From assembly GCA_947486375.1 (NCBI GenBank), contig CANKTP010000013.1, positions 1-35,796 of the forward strand: a DNA stretch of 35,796 bases. The letters are read 5' to 3'. Within the stretch, counting starts at the first letter, position 1. Every line of letters begins with the position of its first letter. The translations under genes were made by a program, and so were the position numbers. The DNA is from Candidatus Hydrogenedentota bacterium (lineage in GTDB: Bacteria; Hydrogenedentota; Hydrogenedentia; Hydrogenedentales; GCA-2746185). Positions 7,433 through 16,711 of this stretch are shown one piece after another. The notes beneath the pieces were generated by a model that ran no database searches, was not told the DNA's origin, and was given only the letters and a program-made list of their open reading frames with translations.

Positions 7433-8443
7433 TCACTGTTGCTGATAGACGAGGACGGGGTTTAGTTCGTTCTCGACTTCCTCGATGTTCGTCACGGCGA
7501 TCCGTCCGCGCTCGTACAGGTATTCCATGTGGGCGCCGGTCTCGAGCATGGCGAGGAGGATGTTGTAGTTCATCTGTTTACCGAACAGGCCCCTCGAGAC
7601 GTCGTGGACGGTCTTGGGTTCCTTGAGCAAGTCGAGGGTTTTATTCAGGCGGCTGTCGTGGAAATCCAAGGTCGCCAGGATGCGCGCGTCGAGATCGTCC
7701 ATTTCGTCCTCGTGGCCGCCAAGCCCGATCCGGATTCCGTCGACCTTGCGTATTTCCTTGAGGCTCTGGACGTAATGTCCCAGGCCTGTCCAGCGTGTGA
7801 TGGCCTCGGGGGATTGGTTCGGGGTGATGCGCGAGAGGACGTGGTCGGCGGTGAACAAGATGTCGTCCAGGCGAAGGCAGACTTGCCCCGGGCAATGGCC
7901 GGGCGTGTGAAAGGCCGTGAGCTTGCCGCGCTGGACCTGTCCCTCGTCGAAGGTGAAGTCCACGGGCCGGGCGACAAAGGTGTCCTTGGACCACTTGTTC
8001 AATTGCAATAGCGCCCCGACTTCCTCCTGCGGCATGCCCGAGCGCGCGAGGAACAGGTGGAGGTTGGTCGAGGAAACGAGAAGGCGTTCCTTGAAATTTT
8101 GGATGACGCTGGCGTCGAGCTCGTGGATGCCGAGTTCCGCGGCGGACTCCCTGACGACGAAGTTCACGCCGCCGAAATGATCGATGTGGCCGTGGGTGAT
8201 GATGAGCCGCCCGACGTCCTTGAGCGAGATTTTTGCGCCGAACTTTTCGCGCAGTCCGTCGAAACACGCGGCCAGTTCCGCGTTCGCCGTGTCCCATCCC
8301 GAGGCGGTATCGAGCAACGTAATCGGGTCGTCCATCACGAGATAGCAGTTCGTGACGTGGTTGGGAAAGGCCTCGACGGGGAGTTTGTAGACGTCGACTC
8401 CGCCGGAGGACTTGTATTTTCTGAGGGTCTTGTCGTTTTTCAT
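7433..8443 (-). CDS. MBL-fold metallo-hydrolase
   Basis: The metal-binding motif THGHIDHFGG gives His84, His86, Asp88 and His89; HTPGHCPG supplies His183, FTADH Asp200 and GGHE His244, so a complete two-metal site is present. After the core a helical region of about 85 residues (GLFGKQMNYNILLAMLETGAH) resembles the C-terminal winged-helix-like extension of the LACTB2/glyoxalase-II-like subgroup. The substrate is not predictable; thioester or phosphodiester hydrolysis is typical of the superfamily. GGAG lies 6 bases before the ATG. The gene is tail to tail with the kinase, 12 bases apart, without an obvious shared terminator. It has its own promoter candidate at 8489-8517 and is not obviously coupled to the oxidoreductase upstream on the same strand, since a strong terminator lies between them. 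Confidence 0.9.
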   Translation of the reverse strand: MKNDKTLRKYKSSGGVDVYKLPVEAFPNHVTNCYLVMDDPITLLDTASGWDTANAELAACFDGLREKFGAKISLKDVGRLIITHGHIDHFGGVNFVVRESAAELGIHELDASVIQNFKERLLVSSTNLHLFLARSGMPQEEVGALLQLNKWSKDTFVARPVDFTFDEGQVQRGKLTAFHTPGHCPGQVCLRLDDILFTADHVLSRITPNQSPEAITRWTGLGHYVQSLKEIRKVDGIRIGLGGHEDEMDDLDARILATLDFHDSRLNKTLDLLKEPKTVHDVSRGLFGKQMNYNILLAMLETGAHMEYLYERGRIAVTNIEEVENELNPVLVYQQQ

Positions 8444-8488
8444 GGGGAACTCCGCGCGACGGGCACCTTGGCGCGCCCATACCGGGAA

Positions 8489-8517
8489 AGTATAGTTTTA
8501 CGGGCGCGGCGGTACAA
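8489..8517 (-). promoter_or_regulatory. Sigma70-type promoter candidate for the MBL-fold gene
   Basis: Minus strand: -35 TTGTAC (8512-8517), 17-base spacer, -10 TATACT (8489-8494), about 45 bases before the ATG. Confidence 0.6.
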
Positions 8518-8553
8518 CCGGCCGAATCTTCAGAGGCGACGATCCGGGCCGCC

Positions 8554-8589
8554 AAAAATGAGCCCCCGGGAGCAACCGCCCCGGGGGCT
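8554..8589 (-). terminator. Intrinsic terminator of the Tat oxidoreductase gene
   Basis: A perfect 10-bp GC-rich stem (8561-8570 with 8580-8589) is followed on the minus strand by CATTTTT (T-run at 8554-8558). It lies 28 bases after the stop of the oxidoreductase gene, a classical Rho-independent arrangement. Confidence 0.85.
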
Positions 8590-8616
8590 TGATTCGTCAA
8601 GACCTATGGACCGGAA

Positions 8617-10005
8617 TTAGATCGGCAATTCCCATCCCTTGCGGTATTCCTTGCTGACGATCTCGTCCGCGTTCCGTCCGCCCTTCACCTTGCCCGTCTT
8701 GTTGTCCCAGTGAAGTTTCTTGCCGGACTTCACCACGAGGTTGCCGAAGTTCACCATCTCGGTGAACGGCCCCGAGTAGCTGAAATTCGAGCAGGCCGGC
8801 GTGCCGCCCTTGCAGGCCTCGAGCCAATTGCGGTAGGGATCCTGCTCCGCGATGCGCGGGATGGTTTTGTCCGGGCGCTTGTAATCGAGCATCTTCTCGT
8901 CGGGCATGAGGCGCGATTGCCCGCCGTATTCGCCCGTCGTGATGACGCCCGAATCGCCGACGAAGTACGACCCGTTCTTGTTCTCGTCGCCGAGTTCCTG
9001 ATTGTCTGGGATGCCGGCAGGACGCGCCGGGCGGTTGTACACTTCCTCGCCGGTCTTCTCGTCCTTCCAGTGGCCGTCGTACCAATACACGTCGACAGGC
9101 CCCATGTCGCCGCGCGCGGGGAATGCATACTTGATCGTCGTCGTAATCGCGAAGGTCTGGTCGTTCTGGCCCTTTTGCTGAATGACCTCGACGGTGTAAT
9201 CCTCGGCGTCGTTCAACTTCAACGCCCAGTACACTGGATCCATGATGTGGCAGGCCATGTCGCCCAACGCGCCGCCGCCGAAATCGAGCCATGCGCGCCA
9301 GTCGTGCGGGGCATAGCCCTTGCCGTAGGGACGCATCGGCGCGGCGCCGATCCAGCGGTCCCAGTCCATGTTCTCGGGCTGCTTGGAATTCGGCAGCGGG
9401 TCCGGCCTGCCTTGGTTCTCCCACACGGGCCGATGGGTCCAGGCATGCGCTTCGCGGATCTGGCCAATCGCGCCGCTCCACACCATCTCGCACAAGTCAC
9501 GCACGCCGTCGCCGCTATGTCCCTGGTTACCCATTTGCGTGGCGACGCCCATTTCCTTCGCGGTGACCGCCAAGAGGCGGGCCTCGGCCACGGTGTGGGT
9601 CAGGGGTTTTTGCACGTAGACATGCTTGCCCATTTTCATCGCCATGTAGGCCGCCGGCGCGTGGGTGTGATCGGGCGTGCTGATCGTGAACGCATCAATC
9701 TCGGGCATTTCCTCGATCATGTTTCGATAATCTTTGAACTTCTTCGCGTTGGGGAAATAGTCGAAGGTCTTCGCGGCGCGGTCCCAATCGACATCGCACA
9801 GCGCCACGACGTTTTCGCTTTCGCACGACGTGATGTCGGTCCAGCCCTTGCCGCCCGCCCCGATCGCGGCCACGTTCAATTTCTCGTTCGGCGAAAGTTT
9901 GCGGGGTACGACCCTCGCGGTGTTGGGGGCCTGGGCGAATGCCAAGGCGGTCGTGGTGGTGGTCGCGGCAAGAAACGCCCGCCGCGTCATTCGGTGCGAC
10001 ATCAT
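8617..10005 (-). CDS. Tat-exported Gfo/Idh/MocA-family oxidoreductase
   Basis: An NAD(P)-dependent sugar or polyol dehydrogenase-type protein with a twin-arginine signal: MTRRAFLAA followed by a Thr/Ala-rich stretch, mature from about residue 30. The Rossmann motif is VAAIGAGGKG, the second conserved block is ISTPDHTHA, and the usual EKP catalytic motif is replaced by QKP (VYVQKPLTHT). GGGALGDMACHIMDPVYWAL and the C-terminal region with WLEACKGGTPACSNFSYSG are typical of the exported subgroup abundant in Planctomycetota and relatives, which is thought to act on sugars outside the cytoplasm with a pre-bound cofactor. The ATG at 10005 follows GGGAGGGAG with good spacing; an ATG one codon later is equally possible. 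Promoter at 10091-10119 and terminator at 8554-8589 make it a single-gene unit. The substrate is unknown. Confidence 0.9.
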   Translation of the reverse strand: MMSHRMTRRAFLAATTTTTALAFAQAPNTARVVPRKLSPNEKLNVAAIGAGGKGWTDITSCESENVVALCDVDWDRAAKTFDYFPNAKKFKDYRNMIEEMPEIDAFTISTPDHTHAPAAYMAMKMGKHVYVQKPLTHTVAEARLLAVTAKEMGVATQMGNQGHSGDGVRDLCEMVWSGAIGQIREAHAWTHRPVWENQGRPDPLPNSKQPENMDWDRWIGAAPMRPYGKGYAPHDWRAWLDFGGGALGDMACHIMDPVYWALKLNDAEDYTVEVIQQKGQNDQTFAITTTIKYAFPARGDMGPVDVYWYDGHWKDEKTGEEVYNRPARPAGIPDNQELGDENKNGSYFVGDSGVITTGEYGGQSRLMPDEKMLDYKRPDKTIPRIAEQDPYRNWLEACKGGTPACSNFSYSGPFTEMVNFGNLVVKSGKKLHWDNKTGKVKGGRNADEIVSKEYRKGWELPI

Positions 10006-10090
10006 CTTATCTCCCTCCCGAGGGTTCCTTGGGCCGGGTGTCCGGACCATACTTTGGGGTTGTCTTCCGGCATGGCCGGACTGATTCGAC

Positions 10091-10119
10091 AGGATAGACC
10101 ATCAACCTGCCCAAGGCAA
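10091..10119 (-). promoter_or_regulatory. Promoter candidate for the Tat oxidoreductase gene
   Basis: Minus strand: -35 TTGCCT (10114-10119), 17-base spacer, -10 TATCCT (10091-10096). For the divergent repair operon only an isolated -10-like TATGAT (10144-10149) is visible, without a matching -35. Confidence 0.45.
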
Positions 10120-10203
10120 GAAACCGGCGCGACCCGATTCGGATATGATAGCCTTCATCGCCAGCAATTGGACGAAATCGGAGTAATTGGGGAGGCCGGA
10201 CAA

Positions 10204-11463
10204 GTGAAGTTTATTCATGCGGCCGATATTCACCTTGATAGCCCCCTACGGGGCTTGGCGAGTTACGAGGGAGCGCCGGTCGAGGAAATCCGGAATGCAT
10301 CGCGCAGGGCGCTCGATAACTTGGTCGAGCTTGCCATCGAGAACAAGGTGGATTTCGTCCTTATTGCCGGCGACCTCTACGACGGCGATTGGCGCGATCA
10401 CAACACGGGCCTCTTTTTCGCGCGGCAGATGTCCGAGCTTCGCAAGGCGGACATTCCGGCTTTCGTCATTGCTGGGAACCATGACGCCCAAAATGTCATG
10501 ACAAAACATCTCCCGCTGCCGGACAACGTCCGCCAATTCGGTACCCGGAAGCCGGAAACGTTCCGATTGGAAGACCTCGGGGTCGCGATTCACGGGCAAG
10601 GATTCCCGACCAAGGCCGTTACCGACGATCTCACTCTCAACTATCCGCCGGTCGTTCCCGGCCTGTTCAACATCGGTCTCCTGCACACGAGCTTGACGGG
10701 GCGCGAAGGGCACGACAACTATGCCCCCTGCACCGTCGATGGACTGAACCGTCTCGGGTACGACTACTGGGCCTTGGGGCACGTTCATACTCGCGAATGT
10801 GTCCAGGCCGACCCGCCCATTTGGTTTCCCGGAAACATCCAGGGTCGGCACATCCGCGAGACCGGCCCCAAGGGGTGCCTGATGGTCACGGTGGACGGTT
10901 CCGGGAAGCCCGGGGTGGAATTTCATGAGCTCGATGTCCTGCGTTGGGAGGACCTCATCATCGATGCGACCGAGTTCAGGACAGACGTGGATTGCACGGA
11001 CGAATTCCAGCGCAGGCTTTCGATATCGCTTGAAAACGCCGGCGGCCGGACGGTGGCCCTGCGGGTTTCGATCGGGGGAGCAAGTGCCATTCACGAGGCG
11101 CTCGCGGCCCGGCCCGATGATTTCCGCGCCGCTGTGCATACAGTCGCCAACGATTATGGAGGCGGCCGCGTGTGGGTCGAGAAAGTGAAGGTCCTGACCC
11201 GACCGGTCGCGGATACGCCCGCCACGGACACTACGGACGCCATGAGCGAACTACTCCGCGTGGTTGAATCGCTGGCGGCCGATGAGGCCGCCTTGCTCGA
11301 GTTGGCCGGCGAGTTCGAGCCTTTGGCCTCGAAGCTACCCCCAGAATTTCGCGACGGGGCCGATGCGCTGCCGTTTATGGACACGAAATACCTGGCGGAG
11401 GTTCTCGGGCAAGTCTATCCGATGCTGAATGCGCGATTACGCAGAGTCGAGGCCCAGTCATGA
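10204..11463 (+). CDS. yhaO: YhaO-like DNA repair exonuclease (SbcD/Mre11 type)
   Basis: A metallophosphoesterase-type nuclease subunit. Motifs in order: AADIH (Asp8, His10), IAGDLYD (Asp57), AGNHD (Asn92-His93-Asp94), LLHTS and ALGHVH, which are the Mre11/SbcD metal-binding motifs. The remaining 200 or so residues are an accessory and partner-binding region. I start it at the GTG at 10204, which has GGAGG 8 bases upstream and gives VKFIHAADIH, the family's natural N-terminus; the open frame further upstream is antisense to the oxidoreductase gene and not coding. Its stop overlaps the start of the next gene by 4 bases (ATGA), so the two are translationally coupled and probably form one complex acting on DNA ends or hairpins. 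SbcD proper is the main alternative; the partner favours YhaO/YhaN. Confidence 0.9.
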   Translation: MKFIHAADIHLDSPLRGLASYEGAPVEEIRNASRRALDNLVELAIENKVDFVLIAGDLYDGDWRDHNTGLFFARQMSELRKADIPAFVIAGNHDAQNVMTKHLPLPDNVRQFGTRKPETFRLEDLGVAIHGQGFPTKAVTDDLTLNYPPVVPGLFNIGLLHTSLTGREGHDNYAPCTVDGLNRLGYDYWALGHVHTRECVQADPPIWFPGNIQGRHIRETGPKGCLMVTVDGSGKPGVEFHELDVLRWEDLIIDATEFRTDVDCTDEFQRRLSISLENAGGRTVALRVSIGGASAIHEALAARPDDFRAAVHTVANDYGGGRVWVEKVKVLTRPVADTPATDTTDAMSELLRVVESLAADEAALLELAGEFEPLASKLPPEFRDGADALPFMDTKYLAEVLGQVYPMLNARLRRVEAQS

Positions 11464-14400
11464 GAATTGACCGCCTCGACTTGCGGGCCTTCGGCCCTTT
11501 CACCAACCAAGTCATCGACTTGACCCAGGGCCATGAAGGCTTTCACATCGTTTACGGCCGGAACGAAGCGGGAAAAAGTTCGGCGCTTCGGGCCATCACC
11601 CAGCTGTTTTACGGGATTCCGTCGCGTACCGCCGATGACTTCATTCATCCGATGGGAAAAATGAGGATCGGGGCGGCAATTCGCCATGACGGACGCTGCC
11701 TCGAGTTCGTGCGGCGAAAAGGTACAAAGGCAACATTACTCGACGCCACGGGCGAGACGGTCATCGACGAGGCCGAGCTTCAGGCCCAACTGGGCGGCGT
11801 GGACGAGGAGACCTTCACAACCGTATTCGGACTGCATCACGAACAACTGGTCGCAGGCGGACGGGCTATTCTCGAGGACAAGGGAAACATCGGTCACGCG
11901 CTCTTCGCCGCGTCGGCTGGACTGGGCAACCTCCGTGCGGTGCTGTCCTCGCTGCAGGAAGAGGCAGCCGCGCTCTTCAAACCCACGGGGTCCATCCCGA
12001 GCATCAACGCGAAGATCGCCGGGCTCAAGGAAAAACGCAGGCAACTAAAGAACCTGCAGCTACGCCCGGAAGAATGGGCCCGGGTGGGAAAGGCCTTGGG
12101 CGATGCGCAGGAGAAGCGCGAGGAAATCCAGCGCGCGGCCAAGTCCATATCCGCCGAACGTAACCGCCTCGATCGCATTCTAAGAGCCCTGCCGCTAATG
12201 GCCAAACGCGAGGCGGCCCTCGCGGGCCTTGCGCCCGTGACCGCGGCTGTCCTTCTTCCCCAAGATTTTGGCGAAAGGTGGCGCCGACTTCTTCAAGAAG
12301 GGGCGCAGGCCCAAAGCGATGGAAAAATAGCGGAAGAACGCCTCGACGCCGCGAATTCCTCGATATCGGGGTTGAGTATAAATGACGAAGCCCTGACAAA
12401 CGAATCGCTTGTTGAGGAACTCTATTTGCGCTCCGCGGTGAATGGAAAAGCCCTTGACGATAGCCGGCAGAATTTGGAGCCGGAGTTTCATCTATTTGAA
12501 GCGCAGGCTAGGAAGTCCCTCGGAACCCTTCGGCCTGGCTGGGATTTACAGGATGCGGAGAAGTTACGATTGAACTCGGCGCGGCGCCAGGACATTCTCG
12601 ATCTGGGGCAAGAAAGCGGGGTGGTGGAGTCCAAATTCAATGGCGCACGGGCGAACATCGAGTTGTTGGACACCAAGAGGAGAAGCGTGGCCGCTGAGAT
12701 GGAGAAGGCGGTCGACTTGCGAGACCCCGCGGACTTGGAACAGTGTGTGGGGCGCATCCGTAAACTCGGCGATTTGGAATCGTTGCTCCGCGATCTCAAG
12801 CAAGAGCATGAGGCTGCCACTCTCGGGGCGCGGGCCGGCTTGTCCCGCCTCGGGCTGTGGGACGGCCCCCTCGAGGCCATCGAGGGCGTTTCCGTTCCCT
12901 CCCAAGCCACGATCGAGCGGTTCAGGACGGACATTGACGACCAACTGAAGGGCCGCAATGAGATCGAGAAACGCCTTGCCGATCTCGTGGAAAAGAAACA
13001 CGCGACGAAATTGAAGATTGAATCCCTCAGGCGCGGGCAAAACGTCCCCACCGAGGAGATTCTTTTCGCGACCCGCGACGCACGGGAGCAAAGCTGGCGA
13101 CTCGTCCGGCGTTCATGGGAAACGGCCGTACCCCCGAATGACGTCAGCCGGGACCAAATCCAGGAGGTGTTGGCCCGCCAAGATGTGCCGGACGAGATTG
13201 CGGGCAATCTTGCCGATGCCCATGAGTTTATCGCGGGCAAGGTCGACAATCTGTCCGACAGACTTCGGCGAGAGGCTGATCGCGTGGCCGAACTGGCGCA
13301 GCTTGAAGTGGACGCGATTGATGGTGAGCGAAGGCTGTCCGAATTGCGTTCCGCTCATGTGACGGCGGAGCGGCAGCACGCAGAGACAACCCACTCGTGG
13401 ATCGAACTATGGAGAGCGCTCGGGATTGCGCCAACGCCGCCAAGGGAAATGGCCCCATGGGCGCAAGCCGCTAGCGGCCTGGTCGCCATGGCCGCCACGC
13501 TTCGCGAGCGGTCAATCAAGATGGTCGGCATCGGCCAGGCCATCGAGGAATCCCGTGACGAGTTGAACAAGGTCTTGGGCACGCTCGGGGGACCGGGATC
13601 CGCCGGAACAGGAACGCTGGCCGCGTTGCTAGACCGTGCGGACAATGTGGCGGCATCCATGCGCAAGGCCACGCACGCGCATGACCATGTCATCCAACAG
13701 CTCAGCGTGCTCGATTCTGGAGAACTTCCCGCGGCGCAACGCGCCGTTTCGGAATCTTCCGATGCCCTCGCAAAATGGCAACGCGCCTGGGGCAAAGCCA
13801 TGACGGAATTGGGTGAGGCGCCGGATGCGACCCCGAAGCATGCCAACGCGATTATCCAACAGATAGACGACCTACTTTCGGCGCTCGACAAGGCCACCGA
13901 GCGCAAGATGCGAATCGATCAGATTGCCCACGACGACGAGGATTTTCGCGAAAAGGTAAAAAGACTCGCCCTAACCGTCGCGCCGGAACTCGATTTGCTT
14001 CCTGCCGATGTGGCGGTCCTGGCGCTAAATCAACTTCTCGGGCAAAGCAAGCATGACAGCACGCGCCTGACGGATATTGGCAAGCAAAAAAAACTGGAGG
14101 AAGAACGTATTCGGAAGGCCAAGGCTATCCTCGTGCGTGGCGACGAAGGGCTGAAGGCCTTATGCAAGGAGGCCCAAGTTATATCCGCTGACGCATTGCC
14201 GGATGCGGAGGAGCGTTCGACGCAGAGACGGGGATTCGAGCAATCATTGATGGGAATCAATGAGCGCCTGGTTGAATTGTCGTCCGGGGACGGCCTGGGC
14301 AATTTCCTCGAGATGGCGAGGCGCGAAAACCCGGACATGCTGGAGTCGGCAATTTCCGGGTTGAATCGCGATGTCGAGGAAAAAGAAGCTGATCTGAAAA

Positions 14401-15008
14401 CCGTTTCCGAGGAAATCGGGGAACATAGAAAGGTACTGGGCCAGATGGACGGGAGCGCAGGCGCCGCCCAGGCCAACGATGAAGCCCAAGCCATATTGGC
14501 GTCGATGGCTACCGATGTCGAGCGGTTTGTACGTCTGCGGATTGCCGAGTTTGTTCTCGTCCGCGCCATCGAACAATATCGCGCGAACAATCAGGGACCG
14601 CTACTTCGCCGCGCGGGGGAGATTTTCGCAAAACTGACCTTGGACTCCTTCGAGACGCTCACCCCCGATTTCGGGGACAATGGAGAAAACATCCTCGTGG
14701 GCCGTCGACCCGGGAGCGGCGAATCCATCCGGGTCTCGGGGATGAGCGACGGCACGGCCGATCAATTGTATCTCTCCCTTCGTCTCGCCAGCTTGGAACT
14801 GTATCTGGAGAAACACCCCGCCGTTCCGCTGATTCTGGACGACATCCTAATTAACTTCGACGACGAGCGCGCCGTGGCGACCATGAGAATTCTCGCGGAC
14901 TTGTCCCGCCGGACGCAGGTGATTTTCTTCACCCATCATCGCCATCTCGCCGAGTTGGCGGAGGCTAGTTTGGAGAGGGAGACCCTGTTCACCCATACCC
15001 TTGCCTAG
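11460..15008 (+). CDS. yhaN: YhaN/SbcC-like AAA ATPase with a long coiled coil (1182 aa)
   Basis: A Rad50/SbcC-type ATPase partner of the upstream nuclease. The N-terminus MRIDRLDLRAFGPF and the Walker A motif GRNEAGKSS (33-41) begin a head domain that includes FTTVFGLHHEQL, a YhaN-like segment. Residues from about 170 to 1010 are mostly charged heptad-like helices, consistent with a long coiled coil. The C-terminal head has an ABC-signature region (SGMSDGTADQLYLSLRLA, from about 1093), Walker B LILDDILINFD (Asp1127, Asp1128) and the switch His in FFTHH. No CxxC zinc hook is evident in the coiled coil, which argues for the YhaN rather than the SbcC/Rad50 subgroup. It is coupled to yhaO by a 4-base overlap. 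The expected role is DNA-end processing or repair in the cytoplasm. Confidence 0.9.
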   Translation: MRIDRLDLRAFGPFTNQVIDLTQGHEGFHIVYGRNEAGKSSALRAITQLFYGIPSRTADDFIHPMGKMRIGAAIRHDGRCLEFVRRKGTKATLLDATGETVIDEAELQAQLGGVDEETFTTVFGLHHEQLVAGGRAILEDKGNIGHALFAASAGLGNLRAVLSSLQEEAAALFKPTGSIPSINAKIAGLKEKRRQLKNLQLRPEEWARVGKALGDAQEKREEIQRAAKSISAERNRLDRILRALPLMAKREAALAGLAPVTAAVLLPQDFGERWRRLLQEGAQAQSDGKIAEERLDAANSSISGLSINDEALTNESLVEELYLRSAVNGKALDDSRQNLEPEFHLFEAQARKSLGTLRPGWDLQDAEKLRLNSARRQDILDLGQESGVVESKFNGARANIELLDTKRRSVAAEMEKAVDLRDPADLEQCVGRIRKLGDLESLLRDLKQEHEAATLGARAGLSRLGLWDGPLEAIEGVSVPSQATIERFRTDIDDQLKGRNEIEKRLADLVEKKHATKLKIESLRRGQNVPTEEILFATRDAREQSWRLVRRSWETAVPPNDVSRDQIQEVLARQDVPDEIAGNLADAHEFIAGKVDNLSDRLRREADRVAELAQLEVDAIDGERRLSELRSAHVTAERQHAETTHSWIELWRALGIAPTPPREMAPWAQAASGLVAMAATLRERSIKMVGIGQAIEESRDELNKVLGTLGGPGSAGTGTLAALLDRADNVAASMRKATHAHDHVIQQLSVLDSGELPAAQRAVSESSDALAKWQRAWGKAMTELGEAPDATPKHANAIIQQIDDLLSALDKATERKMRIDQIAHDDEDFREKVKRLALTVAPELDLLPADVAVLALNQLLGQSKHDSTRLTDIGKQKKLEEERIRKAKAILVRGDEGLKALCKEAQVISADALPDAEERSTQRRGFEQSLMGINERLVELSSGDGLGNFLEMARRENPDMLESAISGLNRDVEEKEADLKTVSEEIGEHRKVLGQMDGSAGAAQANDEAQAILASMATDVERFVRLRIAEFVLVRAIEQYRANNQGPLLRRAGEIFAKLTLDSFETLTPDFGDNGENILVGRRPGSGESIRVSGMSDGTADQLYLSLRLASLELYLEKHPAVPLILDDILINFDDERAVATMRILADLSRRTQVIFFTHHRHLAELAEASLERETLFTHTLA

Positions 15009-15105
15009 AAGCACACCCGATGATCGTTGATACAGACGGACACGCCTGACGCTCTCGGCCTATGAAGAAACATTCGGTGAAGTCAAGGAAAAACGCACGC
15101 TGTCG

Positions 15106-15134
15106 TTGAGCGCCCCCCGTCCCTTGGCTATAAT
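15106..15134 (+). promoter_or_regulatory. Strong sigma70-type promoter candidate
   Basis: TTGAGC (15106-15111), 17-base spacer, and a consensus TATAAT (15129-15134); transcription would start about 40 bases before the ATG of the oxidoreductase at 15180. Confidence 0.75.
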
Positions 15135-15179
15135 CCCGCGTCCCATCAGTTCGTTTTTTCCAACAGGAGATTTCCATCC

Positions 15180-16427
15180 ATGAAGACATTGCGCCTCGGC
15201 TTTATTGGCGCCGGGTTTATTGCGAAGTTTCAGGCCCTTGCCCTGAAGCAGGTACGCGGCATCGACTTGGTCGGGGTCGTGTCGCCGAACCGGGCGGGGG
15301 CGCTGGCAAAGTATGCCACGGAGAACGGCCTCGGGGATTGCCGGGTGTATGCGAATGTCGCGGAACTCTGCAAGCACTGCGACGTGGTGGCCGTGTTTGC
15401 GCCGAACCATGTGCGCGAGGACTTGATTGGCCAGGTCTTTGCCGCGGTCAAGGCGGGCGCGGCGTTGAAGGGCGTGATTTGCGAGAAGCCGCTGGCGCGG
15501 ACGGTGGCGCAGGCGCGGCGCTTCGTGGCGATGGCGAAGGACGCGGGCGTGCCAACGTGTTATTTCGAAAACCAGCTCCACATGAAACCGATCAAGGCGC
15601 AACTTCAACAACTGCGGCCGCAACAGGAAGTCATGGGGCCGATGACGCTGGCGCGATGCTCGGAGGAGCACGGGGGCCCGCACGAGGGATGGTTCTGGGA
15701 CCCGGTGCGCCAGGGGGGCGGGGTGCTTTCGGACATGGGCTGCCATAGCATCGCCTGCGCGTGGTATTGCTTGACCCCAATTGGCAAACCGCTGACCTAC
15801 CTCAGGCCCATCGCGGTCAACGCCGAAGTCGCGTTGCTAAAGTGGGGCCAGCCCAAGTGGCGCGAGGACCTACTCAAGCGGATGGGCGTCGATTACGCGA
15901 AGACCCCGGCGGAGGACTTTGCCACCGGTACGATTACGTTCAAGAATCCGGACACGGGCCAACTCTCGAAGGCGCAGTTCACGAATTCGTGGATGTACGA
16001 GAAGCAGGGGTTGCGCCTGTTCATGGACGGCATGGGGCCGGGCTATGCGTTTGAACTCAATTCGCTCCAGACGCCGTTGAACATTTTCATTGGTGACGCG
16101 GCGGCGAACGCCGTGGCGGACTCCGAGAGCGCGCTCGAAAAATCGACGGCATCGCGCGGGTTGCTGGCGGTCGAGTCGAATGAGGCTGACCTCTACGGCT
16201 ACGTCGACGAAATGGAAGATATGCGCGACGCATTCATGGCGGGCCGCCCGTGCCTCGCCGATTGGTCATACGGCGTCGAGATTGTGCGCCTGTGCGCGGC
16301 GGCCTATATGTCCGCCGAGTACAAGAAAACGATTGACCTCACCGATCCCGCCACCCTGGCCGAACTCGAAACTTTCGAGTCGCTGATCGCGCAGGGAAAA
16401 GGGCGCGAGGTTTTGTACGTAGGGTGA
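15180..16427 (+). CDS. Cytoplasmic Gfo/Idh/MocA-family oxidoreductase
   Basis: NAD(P)-dependent dehydrogenase of the sugar/inositol type. The Rossmann motif LGFIGAGFIAKFQ is at the N-terminus (about residues 6-18), and the canonical EKP motif (ICEKPLARTVAQARR) is intact, unlike in the exported homologue at 8617-10005. A GWFWDP segment followed by GGGVLSDMGCHSI marks the C-terminal substrate domain, and the protein ends without a membrane segment. There is no signal peptide, so it acts in the cytoplasm. AGGAGA (15165-15170) lies 9 bases before the ATG and a near-consensus promoter lies at 15106-15134, so expression may be high. The substrate cannot be named; sugar acids, inositols or amino sugars are all possible. 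It is followed by a long inverted repeat rather than a T-run terminator. Confidence 0.9.
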   Translation: MKTLRLGFIGAGFIAKFQALALKQVRGIDLVGVVSPNRAGALAKYATENGLGDCRVYANVAELCKHCDVVAVFAPNHVREDLIGQVFAAVKAGAALKGVICEKPLARTVAQARRFVAMAKDAGVPTCYFENQLHMKPIKAQLQQLRPQQEVMGPMTLARCSEEHGGPHEGWFWDPVRQGGGVLSDMGCHSIACAWYCLTPIGKPLTYLRPIAVNAEVALLKWGQPKWREDLLKRMGVDYAKTPAEDFATGTITFKNPDTGQLSKAQFTNSWMYEKQGLRLFMDGMGPGYAFELNSLQTPLNIFIGDAAANAVADSESALEKSTASRGLLAVESNEADLYGYVDEMEDMRDAFMAGRPCLADWSYGVEIVRLCAAAYMSAEYKKTIDLTDPATLAELETFESLIAQGKGREVLYVG

Positions 16428-16485
16428 CGGGGCATGGGCATCGCCTGCCATCGAATGGCGTGAATCCAAGCAGGTTTCAATCCGT

Positions 16486-16547
16486 GCCATCCGCGTTATC
16501 CCTGGTCAAAAGAGTACCGCTCTTTGACCAGGGATAACGCGGATGGC
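16486..16547. repeat. 28-bp inverted repeat with 5-base loop
   Basis: The arms 16486-16514 and 16520-16547 are complementary over 28 bp except for one extra A in the left arm, with TACCG as the loop. There is no T-run after it on the plus strand; an A-run follows instead, so it is not a simple intrinsic terminator for the gene ending at 16427. The arm contains CCATCCGCGTTATCC, of the kind seen in dispersed intergenic repeats of related bacteria (recollection, not checked). It could be a MITE- or REP-like element, or protect the 3' end of the transcript. Confidence 0.85.
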
Positions 16548-16711
16548 GCGGTAAAAAAGCGAACAAGGGCCGGGTCGCGAAGTAATACCCGGTGTGATTG
16601 CTGCATGACATTCTGCGAACGAAAACAAGATTCTGACAGATAGTAGCGCGGCGTGTTGAGCGGCGGACGAGGACTGAATTTCCGAACAACCCCATGGCTT
16701 GGAGAACGGAC

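Noticed and set aside
8710-10203. In-frame upstream extension of the YhaO gene (about 500 codons)
   Set aside because: It runs antisense through the Tat oxidoreductase gene; the family N-terminus and ribosome-binding site place the start at the GTG at 10204.
16570-16592. Hairpin in the modA leader as a molybdenum-cofactor riboswitch
   Set aside because: Only a single 6-bp stem is visible; none of the conserved features of the Moco RNA motif is recognisable.
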